64,000 nt of DNA, taken from NCBI RefSeq assembly GCF_022712275.1, contig NZ_JALAGU010000047.1, positions 36,374 to 100,373 of the forward strand, given 5' to 3'. A model generated the notes under the pieces. It was not told the origin of the DNA. It searched no databases and saw only the letters and a program-made list of their open reading frames with translations. Positions 13,058-20,999 of this stretch are shown here, one piece after another (position 1 is the stretch's first letter; every line of letters begins with the position of its first letter). Source of the DNA: Corynebacterium sp. Lineage in GTDB: Bacteria > Actinomycetota > Actinomycetes > Mycobacteriales > Mycobacteriaceae. A program made the translations under genes and the position numbers.

Positions 13058-13984
13058 ATGCGCATTGATGATCTGGGATGGTTCCTCGACCTCGTGGAGA
13101 CCGAGAGTATGGCGGACACCGCCGCGGCCACCGGCCTGAGCCAGTCCTCCCTGTCCCGTCGGCTCGCCGGACTGGAGGCCGAGGTCGGTACCGGCCTCTT
13201 CGACCGGCGGGGACGCACCCTCGTGCTCAACCACCGGGGCGAGATCCTTGCGGCGGCCGCGCGGCGCACCCGCGACACCTGGTGGGACGGTGTCGAGGAG
13301 GTCCGCCGGGCCGTCGACCCGGAACGAGGCACCGTCCGTCTGGCATTCATGCACTCGCTGGGCACCTGGATGGTCCCCGACCTGCTGCGGTCCTGGCGTG
13401 CGGAGCATCCCACGGTCCGCTTCGAGCTGGTCCAGGGCGCGGCCCGCGAGCTCATCGACCGCGTGGTGGAAGGTGCGTCCGACCTCGCACTCGTCGGTCC
13501 GGAGCCGGTCGGTCAGATCCGCGCCGGTCAGGTGCGGTGGCAGGAACTGGCCCAGCAGGGCCTCGGACTGGCGGTCCCGGAGGGCCATCCGTTGTCGGTG
13601 GACACGGCGGGGCGACCCCGTACCACCATCGCCCTGGGCGAGGCGCGGGACGAGCGCTTCATCGCGATGCTGGAGGGCTTCGGCACCCGGATGATCCTCG
13701 ACCAGCTCAGTGAGGACGCCGGCTTCCGCCCTACCCTGGTCTTCGAGTCGATGGAGCTGACTACGGTGGCGGGACTCGTCTCGGCAGGGCTGGGTGTGGC
13801 CCTGCTGCCGCTGGACGACCCCAACCTGCAGTTGCCCGAGATGCAGGTTATTCCGCTGGACACCGGCCGACGTCGCGAACTCGGTGTCGTGTGGTCAGCG
13901 CACGGTACACCGGCCCCACCGGTTGCGGCGTTCCTGGATTTCGTGGTGGGTGGTGTGACCGGTGGGGTCAGTGCCGGGCGGTGA
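13058..13984 (+). CDS. LysR-family transcriptional regulator
   Basis: A 308-residue regulator with an N-terminal winged helix-turn-helix (residues 1-60; ATGLSQSSLSRRLAGLEAEVG) and a LysR effector-binding domain (about 88-300). LysR proteins usually bind the divergent intergenic region and respond to a small molecule, so the MFS gene on the other strand is the likely target. No ribosome site is visible; see the -10 six bases before the ATG. The last 17 bases overlap the end of the convergent DUF3054 gene. Confidence 0.92.
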   Translation: MRIDDLGWFLDLVETESMADTAAATGLSQSSLSRRLAGLEAEVGTGLFDRRGRTLVLNHRGEILAAAARRTRDTWWDGVEEVRRAVDPERGTVRLAFMHSLGTWMVPDLLRSWRAEHPTVRFELVQGAARELIDRVVEGASDLALVGPEPVGQIRAGQVRWQELAQQGLGLAVPEGHPLSVDTAGRPRTTIALGEARDERFIAMLEGFGTRMILDQLSEDAGFRPTLVFESMELTTVAGLVSAGLGVALLPLDDPNLQLPEMQVIPLDTGRRRELGVVWSAHGTPAPPVAAFLDFVVGGVTGGVSAGR

Positions 13985-14393
13985 CCCGGGATATCACGAC
14001 GCGCCACCCGATGAGCAGCACGATGAGCATCACCGCGGCGACGATCATGAAGGACCAGTGCGGGATCTCCGAATGGCGCAGCGCCCAGAAGAGCATGCCG
14101 ACAACCCAGGTGACCCCGACGATGACCCAGCCGGAACCGGGGGCCGGATGGATGCGTCCCGCAACGAGAAGGCCCCAGACCAGGGCTACGCCGATGAGGA
14201 AGGGCCAGGTCGTGTCGAGCCAGCCGGTGAAGGACAGCGGCAGGTCATCGGAGTTGTGCGCGATCCGGGCCAGGAGAGCGAAGACCAGGACGGCGATCAC
14301 GTCGGCGATGATGGCGTTGCGGGTGCTGAGCCCTGCCGTGGCGGAGGTCGGACCGACGGGCTCGGTGGTGCTTCCGGCGTCTCTGTTGGACAT
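13968..14393 (-). CDS. DUF3054 membrane protein
   Basis: A 141-residue protein with four predicted transmembrane helices (about 28-45, 61-80, 90-107, 115-135) and a typical DUF3054 core (WPFLIGVALVWGLLVAGRI). Proteins of this family are common in actinobacteria and have no known role. It is convergent with the LysR gene (17-base overlap). Ten bases separate its ATG from the stop of the YbhN-like gene upstream, so it may be the last member of the trmB-cmpL1 transcript. Confidence 0.8.
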   Translation of the reverse strand: MSNRDAGSTTEPVGPTSATAGLSTRNAIIADVIAVLVFALLARIAHNSDDLPLSFTGWLDTTWPFLIGVALVWGLLVAGRIHPAPGSGWVIVGVTWVVGMLFWALRHSEIPHWSFMIVAAVMLIVLLIGWRVVISRVTARH

Positions 14394-14402
14394 GCCGACA
14401 GT

Positions 14403-15587
14403 CTAGTTCGACGGAGGCCGGGCCGTGTCCTTACCGTCTGCACCGGGGGAGTCGCTCTCACCCCGCGCCGCCGTCCCGCTGGCGATCTGGCGCAGCGTGG
14501 GGGAGTGCTGGGTATCCACCGAGTCACGGACGAAGTTCCAGAGGAACACCAGCCAACCGATGATCGCCAGGCCGAGGAAGCTGATCATGCGGAAGACGAT
14601 CACCGCTGCCAGAGCCTTCGCCGAGCCCATCTGTGCCGCACCGACGAGCATGCCCACCAGGGCGGCGTCCACCGGTCCCAGACCACCGGGGGTGATCTGG
14701 GCCTGGCCGACGAGCTTCGCGGTGATGAACGCGAGCACCACGCCGGCGATGGACGGGGTCGCACCGACCGCGTGGACGCAGAACAGCAGGCACAGGATCT
14801 CGGTGACCCAGTTGAGCAGCGACAGGATGACCGACCACAGCAGTTTCGTGGGGGGAAGCTCCACGGCGCTGAGCTGGTCGGAGAAGCCACGGATCTTGTC
14901 GTGCCAGCGGCCCTCCGGCGCCTTGCGCTTCCGGTTGAACCAGGTCAGGACGCGCAACAGGCCGGACTCGACCTTCTGCGGATGCTTCGCGACCCAGTTC
15001 ATGCCCCAGGCGAGCAGGCACAGGATGACCAGGGTGAAGGCCATGGAGTACGGGTGGACGTCGGCGCTGAGGAAGAACATCGCGCCGAAGCCGAGGATCG
15101 CCATGCCTGCGCCGGCCAGCGCGCCGGACAGCACCATGTACCAGCTGGCGATGACCGGGGTGGCACCCCATTTGAGCTGTTCACGGAAGATCATCGCCGC
15201 CGAGATCGCCGGGCCACCGGGGAAGGTCGCCGACCAGGCGTTCGCCGAGAGCCCGAGGGCGTTGGCGGTCGTGCGCTTCACCTTCACGCCGGCAGACCGG
15301 AGCAGGACGACCATCACCTCGGCCTGGGCGATCATGGCCAGGGCCATCGCCACGCAGGCGGCGACGACGTACCAGTTGTTCGCCTTCTTGATGGCCTCCC
15401 AGCCGTCGTAGAAGAGGTGGTAGTGGCCGCGGGCGGCGAAGGCGATGATGACGAGAAGTGCGAGTGTCAACAGTGCGCGGACACGGAAGTCCTTCATGAA
15501 CAGCCTGAGGCGCTTCCAGCTGGAGGTCTCCCGGACGATGATGCCGTGTGAGTCCTCCAGGTGATCCGGCGTCTCTTCAGCGGCCAC
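14403..15587 (-). CDS. YbhN/LPG-synthase-like integral membrane protein
   Basis: A 394-residue protein of the lysylphosphatidylglycerol-synthetase transmembrane (UPF0104/YbhN) family, with about eight helices and the conserved segment GQAQITPGGLGPVDAALVGML (near residues 302-322). The catalytic domain of true MprF proteins is absent. The start is GTG 15587, four bases after the cmpL1 stop and preceded by AAGGG; further upstream the frame only shadows the 3' end of cmpL1. Mycobacteria keep a comparable membrane gene (Rv0204c) near mmpL3, so a role in lipid handling with the exporter is a reasonable guess. Confidence 0.8.
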   Translation of the reverse strand: MAAEETPDHLEDSHGIIVRETSSWKRLRLFMKDFRVRALLTLALLVIIAFAARGHYHLFYDGWEAIKKANNWYVVAACVAMALAMIAQAEVMVVLLRSAGVKVKRTTANALGLSANAWSATFPGGPAISAAMIFREQLKWGATPVIASWYMVLSGALAGAGMAILGFGAMFFLSADVHPYSMAFTLVILCLLAWGMNWVAKHPQKVESGLLRVLTWFNRKRKAPEGRWHDKIRGFSDQLSAVELPPTKLLWSVILSLLNWVTEILCLLFCVHAVGATPSIAGVVLAFITAKLVGQAQITPGGLGPVDAALVGMLVGAAQMGSAKALAAVIVFRMISFLGLAIIGWLVFLWNFVRDSVDTQHSPTLRQIASGTAARGESDSPGADGKDTARPPSN

Positions 15588-15591
15588 AGGG

Positions 15592-17976
15592 TCAGCCCTT
15601 CCTGTCGTTGCGTCGGTCGCGTTCCAGCCGGGCCATGAGCTCGGCGAAGGGGACGGGGCCGTCCTCGTGGGCGCCGGACTCGTGGACCTCTGACGCGGAG
15701 GGTGCCGGGTCTGCGTCACCGTTTCCGGCATCCGTCGCCACGGAGACGGCAGAAGTGTGACGCAAACTCCGCTCGGAGCCCTCGCCAGCGGACTGCCGGT
15801 TGTCCGCTGCGTCGAACTCCGGGGCGGTCGAGGCGTCCACCCCCTCGAGCCGCTCATTGTGCCCGATCTTCTCCGAGATCCGGGTGACCCACGCCGGAGC
15901 CCACCAGCAGTCCTCGCGCAGCAGCGCCATCAGGGCGGGCACCAGCAGCATACGGATGATCGTGGCGTCGATGACCAGGGCAGCGATCATGCCGAAGGCG
16001 ATGTACTTCATCATCACGATCGACGAGAACCCGAACGCGCCGCAGACCACGATCATGATCGCGGCCGCGGCGGTGATGATCCCGCCGGTCGTCGCCGTGC
16101 CGAAGCGGATCGCCTCCTTCGTCGTCGCCCCGTGGGCTCTGGCCTCCACCATTCTCGAGACCAGGAAGACCTCGTAGTCCGTGGACAGTCCGTAGATGAT
16201 CGCCACGATGAGGACCAGCACCGGACTCATCAGCGGACCCGGCGAGAAGTTGAACAGGTCCGCACCGAAGCCGTCGACGAACATCCAGGTGAGGATGCCG
16301 AGGGTGGCACCGGTGCCGAGCAGATTCATGATCACGGCCTTCGCCGGCAGGATCACCGAACCGAAGACCAGAGACAGCAGGATGAAGGTCGCGACGATGA
16401 TGTACAGCAGCATCCACGGCAGCTTGTCGAACAGTGCGTCGATCGACTCGACCTCCATCGCCGGAGTGCCGGCGACCAGCACCTCCGCCCCGTCGACGGA
16501 GATGTCGCGCAGCTCGTTGACGATGCGGTCATTGTCGTCCCGGTCGGCGATACCGGCGGAGAGCACCGTCACCCCGTCCTTCGTGGGCTGGGTGACCTGG
16601 AACTGGCCGGTGAGCCCCTCGACCGCGTTGGCCTGCTGATACACCTGGCCGACCGCGGAGGCACCGTCGTCCTGCCGGATGACGAGCTTGACCGGGTCGG
16701 TGCGCAGCTCGGGGAAGTTCCCGTCGAAGTGGTTCTGGGCGACGCGGGTGGTGTCGTCCGGCGGCAGGAAGGTCTCGTTGATGCCGCCGAACTTCACCCC
16801 GCCCAGTGGGATGGTCAGCAGCAGCAGGACGCCCACCAGGCCCACGGTGAGGACCTTGGCGTGCCGCATCGCGAACGCGGGGACGCGTCCCCACCAGGAG
16901 TTGACCGTGTCCTCCTTCGTCCGGCCACGGCGGAACAGTGTCCACTTGTCGATGTTCTGGCCGAGCAGTGCGAAGACACTCGGCAGCACGATCACGCTGA
17001 GCAGGGCGGCCAGTCCGACCGCGGAGATCGCGCCGTAGGCCACGGACTTCAGGAAGGCCTGCGGGAACAGCAGCAGACTCGACAGGGCCACGGCCACCAT
17101 CAGGGCGGAGAAGACCACCGTCTTTCCGGCGGACGCGGTGGTGTTGCGCACCGCCGTGCGGACGTCGCGTCCTTCGGCTAGTTCCTCCCGGTAGCGGGAG
17201 ACCATGAACAGGCCGTAGTCGATCGCCAGGCCCAGACCCAGCAGCGTCACCACCGACTGGGCGAAGGTGTTGACCATGGTGATGTCGGCGAGCAGGGAGA
17301 GCACACCCATCGACCCGAGGATCGACAGCACACCGACGAGCAGCGGCATACAGGCCGCGACGACCGAACCGAAGACGAGGATGAGCAGCAGGGCGACCGC
17401 CGGCAGGCCGATGACCTCGGCGCGGGCGATGTCGTCGCTCATACCGGTGTCGAGGGCGCCGGAGACAGCCGTGGCACCGGCGACCTCCACGGTCGCCCCG
17501 GGCACCTCGATGGAGTGCAGGGCGTCCTCGATCTCCCGGTAGTTCTTCAGGACCTCGTCCTCGACGCCCTGCAGAGACACCGAGGCGAAGGCGGCGGAGC
17601 CGTCGTCGGTGATCAGCTGGGCCTGCTGGCTGTCGAAGTAGCTGAGGGTCTGGCGGACCTGGTCCGGGTGGGACGAGGAGATCGCGTTGAGCTGGCGGGT
17701 GAAGTCGGTGCGCACCTCCTCCGAGCTGAGGTCGACGTCCGGGTTGTCCCGGGTGACCAGCAGGATGACGTCGCCGGAGGCGTCGCGTCCGAAGACGTCC
17801 TGCTCGATCTGGGCGGCGCGGGTGGACTCACTGTGCGGGTCGTCCCAGCCCTCGGAACTCATCCGGTCACCGAGCTTCGTCCCGAGCAGCAGGTACAGCA
17901 GCGCGATCACCGCGACGACGATGACCGGAACCACCCGCCGCCAGCGGTAGGCGGCGTCTCCCCATCTGGTGAACAT
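15592..17976 (-). CDS. cmpL1: MmpL3-type trehalose monomycolate exporter (CmpL1)
   Basis: A 794-residue RND transporter with two blocks of transmembrane helices and two periplasmic porter domains. The Asp-Tyr proton-relay pairs that define MmpL3 are at 253-254 (IDYGLFMVSR) and 600-601 (STDYEVFLVSR). MmpL3 flips trehalose monomycolate across the inner membrane; in C. glutamicum CmpL1 does this with partial redundancy. About 110 residues of charged cytoplasmic tail follow the last helix (TM ends near 690), and a palindromic DNA element lies within their coding sequence. The position after trmB and the NYN gene matches Rv0206c. GAAAGGA precedes the ATG inside a 12-bp palindrome (17986-17997). 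Confidence 0.93.
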   Translation of the reverse strand: MFTRWGDAAYRWRRVVPVIVVAVIALLYLLLGTKLGDRMSSEGWDDPHSESTRAAQIEQDVFGRDASGDVILLVTRDNPDVDLSSEEVRTDFTRQLNAISSSHPDQVRQTLSYFDSQQAQLITDDGSAAFASVSLQGVEDEVLKNYREIEDALHSIEVPGATVEVAGATAVSGALDTGMSDDIARAEVIGLPAVALLLILVFGSVVAACMPLLVGVLSILGSMGVLSLLADITMVNTFAQSVVTLLGLGLAIDYGLFMVSRYREELAEGRDVRTAVRNTTASAGKTVVFSALMVAVALSSLLLFPQAFLKSVAYGAISAVGLAALLSVIVLPSVFALLGQNIDKWTLFRRGRTKEDTVNSWWGRVPAFAMRHAKVLTVGLVGVLLLLTIPLGGVKFGGINETFLPPDDTTRVAQNHFDGNFPELRTDPVKLVIRQDDGASAVGQVYQQANAVEGLTGQFQVTQPTKDGVTVLSAGIADRDDNDRIVNELRDISVDGAEVLVAGTPAMEVESIDALFDKLPWMLLYIIVATFILLSLVFGSVILPAKAVIMNLLGTGATLGILTWMFVDGFGADLFNFSPGPLMSPVLVLIVAIIYGLSTDYEVFLVSRMVEARAHGATTKEAIRFGTATTGGIITAAAAIMIVVCGAFGFSSIVMMKYIAFGMIAALVIDATIIRMLLVPALMALLREDCWWAPAWVTRISEKIGHNERLEGVDASTAPEFDAADNRQSAGEGSERSLRHTSAVSVATDAGNGDADPAPSASEVHESGAHEDGPVPFAELMARLERDRRNDRKG
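15712..15764. repeat. 53-bp palindromic element, copy A (inside cmpL1)
   Basis: Begins TGCGTCACC and ends GTGACGCA, with imperfectly complementary arms. It has the same length, ends and core (TTTCCG...ATCCGT) as the sequence at 45271-45323. Here it is translated as part of the C-terminal cytoplasmic tail of CmpL1 (about residues 738-755). Confidence 0.55.
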
Positions 17977-18018
17977 CGTGGAATCCTTTCGCGAAAGTCC
18001 GTAAGTGGCCGGAGAAGA

Positions 18019-18684
18019 TCAGCCGAGCAGGGTGCTGAGGGAACGGAAGGGCTGGAGCCAGGCACCGCCGTCAGGCAGGGTGTCGAGACTGATCCGCGGC
18101 AGCGGCTCACGGAAGACACCCTCGATGTCCTCCAGGTCCACGAACTCGAGGACGGGGTTGTCGACCGCCCAGTGGGCGTGCTCCCGGAAACCGAGGACGG
18201 TCACCGGGATCTCGTCGGCGAGCTCTTCGAGCAGGTCGCGGAAGTTGCGGCCGTCGGCGCTGGCTACGACGAGCCCGTCGAGGACGCCCTCGGCGTGGCG
18301 ACGCCGGATGTGGTCCAGCATGTCCGGGTCGACATCGGAATCGTCACTGGTCTTCGGTTTGGCGAAGACGGCGAAACCGACATTGCGCAGGGCGTCGACC
18401 CAGCCGCGGACCTGGTCGGCGGAGCCGGGGGCGATGTTGGTGAACACCGTCGCCTCGGGTTCGGGGGCGAGAGCCTCGTCATCATCGCCACGGAACTCCT
18501 CGGCGATGTCGGTGGCCAGGCCGATGAGCCAACGGCCCACCGCGTCGAACCGGGGCCGGTGGGCGGCGGTCGGCCGGGATCCCAGGAGCGAACCGAGGCC
18601 CATGTCGATGTTCGGGGCGTCCCACACGAGCAGGACGACCGGACGGCGCTCCGGTGCCTCCGAGTAGGAGAAGGTGGCACCCAT
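18019..18684 (-). CDS. NYN/PIN-like nuclease domain protein (Rv0207c-like)
   Basis: A 221-residue protein. LVWDAPNID (residues 19-27) and VVASADGRNF (near 159-168) are the acidic signatures of NYN domains, which belong to the PIN-like RNase fold and bind a metal through such Asp residues. Its ATG overlaps the trmB stop (TGATG), giving translational coupling. The trmB-NYN-mmpL3 order is shared with M. tuberculosis (Rv0208c-Rv0207c-Rv0206c). Its substrate is not known to me; an RNA role is inferred from the fold and from trmB next door. Confidence 0.8.
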   Translation of the reverse strand: MGATFSYSEAPERRPVVLLVWDAPNIDMGLGSLLGSRPTAAHRPRFDAVGRWLIGLATDIAEEFRGDDDEALAPEPEATVFTNIAPGSADQVRGWVDALRNVGFAVFAKPKTSDDSDVDPDMLDHIRRRHAEGVLDGLVVASADGRNFRDLLEELADEIPVTVLGFREHAHWAVDNPVLEFVDLEDIEGVFREPLPRISLDTLPDGGAWLQPFRSLSTLLG

Positions 18685-19493
18685 CAGCGTCGCCGCCAGA
18701 GGTACTCGCGGATGACATGTTCCTTGTCGAGGCCCTTGCCCTCGAACTTGGTGATGATCTGCCGGTCGGTGAGCACCGGGACCGTCTCGTCGCGATCATC
18801 CGGCCAGCCCAGGTACTCGAGGTCGTCCTCGGCGTTGACCAGTTCGTCGATCCATGCGGCGTAGTCGGCGTGGTCGGTGGCGACGTGCAGGATCCCGCCG
18901 GGCTTCAGTCGCGAGGCGATGAGGTGCAGCGTGCCGGTCTGGATTATCCGGCGCTTGTGATGGCGGGCCTTGGGCCACGGGTCCGGGAAGAACACGCGCA
19001 CCCCGGCGAGGCTGCCGGGGGCGAACATGCGCTGCAGGACCTCCACGCCGTCACCCTTGACCATGCGGACGTTGGTGATGTCGCCGCGGACGACCGAACC
19101 GAGCAGCTTCGCCAGCCCGGGGCGGTAGATCTCCACGGCGACGATGTTGTGGTCTGTCTCCAGCGGGGCCATTGCCGCGGTGGAGGTGCCGGTGCCGGAA
19201 CCGATCTCGACGATCGTGTCGTGGCCGGTGCGGCCGAACCAGTCATCGAGGTCGATGACCTGGTCGTCGGCGGTGACTGGATTCTCGTCGAGGACGCGGC
19301 CGAGGTGGGGCCAGTTCTCGTCCCAGGTGTTCTCCTGGTTGTCGGTGAGGGTGCCGCGACGGAAGCTGAAACTACCCAGTCGCGGATAATCGCGACCGTC
19401 GTTAAACTCGGTCTGGAGCGGCCGACCGCGGTGGGCGGCTCGGGAGGAATCCGGTTCCTGCGGGGACTCCGGGGAATTTTCAGTAATAGACAT
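18684..19493 (-). CDS. trmB: tRNA (guanine-N7-)-methyltransferase TrmB
   Basis: A 269-residue SAM-dependent enzyme that forms m7G46 in the variable loop of tRNA. The SAM-binding motif VEIGSGTGTST (near 98-108) and the TrmB signature FFPDPWPKARHHKRR (near 170-184) are both clear. The N-terminal 35 residues are low-complexity. ATG 19493 (MSITEN) is favoured: a CACAAT hexamer ends seven bases before it, fitting leaderless initiation; ATG 19502 is the alternative. It heads the trmB-NYN-cmpL1-YbhN transcript and is divergent from the hypothetical at 19598. Confidence 0.93.
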   Translation of the reverse strand: MSITENSPESPQEPDSSRAAHRGRPLQTEFNDGRDYPRLGSFSFRRGTLTDNQENTWDENWPHLGRVLDENPVTADDQVIDLDDWFGRTGHDTIVEIGSGTGTSTAAMAPLETDHNIVAVEIYRPGLAKLLGSVVRGDITNVRMVKGDGVEVLQRMFAPGSLAGVRVFFPDPWPKARHHKRRIIQTGTLHLIASRLKPGGILHVATDHADYAAWIDELVNAEDDLEYLGWPDDRDETVPVLTDRQIITKFEGKGLDKEHVIREYLWRRR

Positions 19494-19597
19494 CCCTGTC
19501 ATTGTGGCAGAACCGCAGCGCAGGGGAAACAACGCCGGCTTTCTGGTCCGGCAGAATCAGACGATCCGGCGGGGACGCCGGTAAGGGGGAGGCACCA

Positions 19598-20563
19598 GTG
19601 AACTCTGTGAGTGCACCAGCGGTACCGACAGTCGTGTCCGTCATCGGGCCGGAGCGTGACGAGGTGGTGGCCGTGGCCGCGGCCCTTCAGGAGAGGGTTC
19701 CCGGCCGACGGTTCGTCGTCGGTGCGGGACCGGACACCGCCGGTGGCGTCATCGCCGTGACAGCGGGTCGGAAAGACAACGACGGTGAGGACGGTAAGGA
19801 CGCAGCGATCGTCCGTGCGGTCCGCGACGCCATGGGTGGCTGTGTCGTCTACAGCGGGGGAGAACCGGCGTCACAGACTCCACTGTCGACCGAACCCGGC
19901 GTCACTGTCGTGCCCTGGGACGGTGACGCGGCCGACCGGAGGAACATCGACCGGCTCGCCGAGGTGGTCATGGACCGTTGGATCGACGTACCCCGGTGGG
20001 TCTCCGACGCCCGACGGGCAGACGCCGACCGCATCGACCGGGTACGGGTGGCCGTCCGTCTCACCGCTGAACGTCATGCGTCCGACCTGCTGGAGACCGA
20101 CATGCCTGCGTCCGGGGACACCGCGACGTCGGACGGTCGGGGACGGCTTGACGCGCTGTTCCGGGCCCGGCTGCGCTGCACCGTGCTGGAACACGGTGTG
20201 GAGTGGCCGCACCTGCCGGAGTCTCCGGCCCCGGCCGGGGTATCACCGGTGTCCGGTGGTGACCGGCAACGGGAACTGCTGGTCCTCGTGGCGTCCTGCG
20301 GTGCGGGCCTTGCCGCCGCCGTGGCGGTGGGTCGACTGGCGGGGCCGCTGGTCGGCGTCCTCGTGGGTGTGGTCGTCGCCGCGGCACTCGCCCTGGTGCG
20401 TCGGCGGATGCTCGCCGGGGCACGCCGGGAACGTGACCGGGCGGCGGGGGCGGCGCAGCTGCGTCGGCAGTGGGGTGCGGTGGCCACCGAGGTGGTCTCC
20501 CGGCTGCGGGTGCCGGCGGTGGCGGACGCCGTGGTGGCTGAAACGACAGGGGCGAAGCGATGA
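19598..20563 (+). CDS. Hypothetical protein with a two-helix membrane hairpin
   Basis: A 321-residue protein I cannot name. A soluble alpha/beta-like N-terminal part (residues 1-215) is followed by two adjacent hydrophobic segments (about 227-245 and 249-266, rich in Gly/Ala/Val) and an Arg-rich C-terminal tail. GTG 19598 is chosen because AGGGGGAGG ends six bases before it; further upstream the frame runs antisense to the trmB start. The next gene overlaps its stop by four bases (ATGA). Corynebacteria commonly carry hypothetical genes between trmB and pck, so this is probably a lineage-conserved envelope protein. Confidence 0.7.
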   Translation: MNSVSAPAVPTVVSVIGPERDEVVAVAAALQERVPGRRFVVGAGPDTAGGVIAVTAGRKDNDGEDGKDAAIVRAVRDAMGGCVVYSGGEPASQTPLSTEPGVTVVPWDGDAADRRNIDRLAEVVMDRWIDVPRWVSDARRADADRIDRVRVAVRLTAERHASDLLETDMPASGDTATSDGRGRLDALFRARLRCTVLEHGVEWPHLPESPAPAGVSPVSGGDRQRELLVLVASCGAGLAAAVAVGRLAGPLVGVLVGVVVAAALALVRRRMLAGARRERDRAAGAAQLRRQWGAVATEVVSRLRVPAVADAVVAETTGAKR

Positions 20564-20952
20564 GCGGCGACTGGTTCGATCTGGGCGGGCTCGACGGACT
20601 CGACGGGCTGGACGGTCTGGAGCCGGTGGATCCGGCGACGGACGGGCACCTGATCCTCGACATCGGCGACGTGAGTTACGGGCTGCCGGCGTCTCACGAT
20701 CTGGGAGAGGACGCGGCGGAGGACGCCGTGACCCTCACCGACGACCGGGGCATGGCGGTCTGTTCCGACACCGACGGAGACGGACACGTCGACCGACTGT
20801 CTGTCGTGGGCTTTGACGGCTCCTGGTCGCACTGGGAGCGCGGCGGACAAGCCGGTGACACGGACGCTGAACCCCCCGTCACCCCCACCGGGCCCACGGA
20901 TAACTGGACAACCGGTGGGTGGGAATGTGTGGAACGGGGGGAATGGGGTTAG
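20560..20952 (+). CDS. Small acidic hypothetical protein with EF-hand-like loop
   Basis: A 130-residue acidic protein, translationally coupled to the preceding gene (ATGA overlap). It starts with a Gly-Leu-Asp repeat (GLDGLDGLDGL). Residues 69-77 (DTDGDGHVD) match a calcium-binding EF-hand or dockerin-type loop. It has no signal peptide or membrane segment. Its TAG stop forms part of the pckG -10 (TAGGCT). I know no function; calcium binding is inferred from the loop alone. Confidence 0.65.
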   Translation: MSGDWFDLGGLDGLDGLDGLEPVDPATDGHLILDIGDVSYGLPASHDLGEDAAEDAVTLTDDRGMAVCSDTDGDGHVDRLSVVGFDGSWSHWERGGQAGDTDAEPPVTPTGPTDNWTTGGWECVERGEWG

Positions 20953-20955
20953 GCT
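20950..20955 (+). promoter_or_regulatory. Putative -10 of pckG
   Basis: TAGGCT overlaps the stop codon of the upstream gene and lies 44 bases before the pckG ATG, giving a leader of about 38 bases with a proper Shine-Dalgarno sequence. No clear -35 is seen. Confidence 0.45.
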
Positions 20956-20999
20956 GGGGTGGTTAAGACGCGAACTCACCACCCTTGTCAGGAGAATTC

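Noticed and set aside
14403..15857. N-terminally extended YbhN-like protein starting at 15857
   Set aside because: The extra 90 codons lie antisense-free but inside cmpL1 in another frame, with Ser/Pro/Arg shadow composition; GTG 15587 has a ribosome site.
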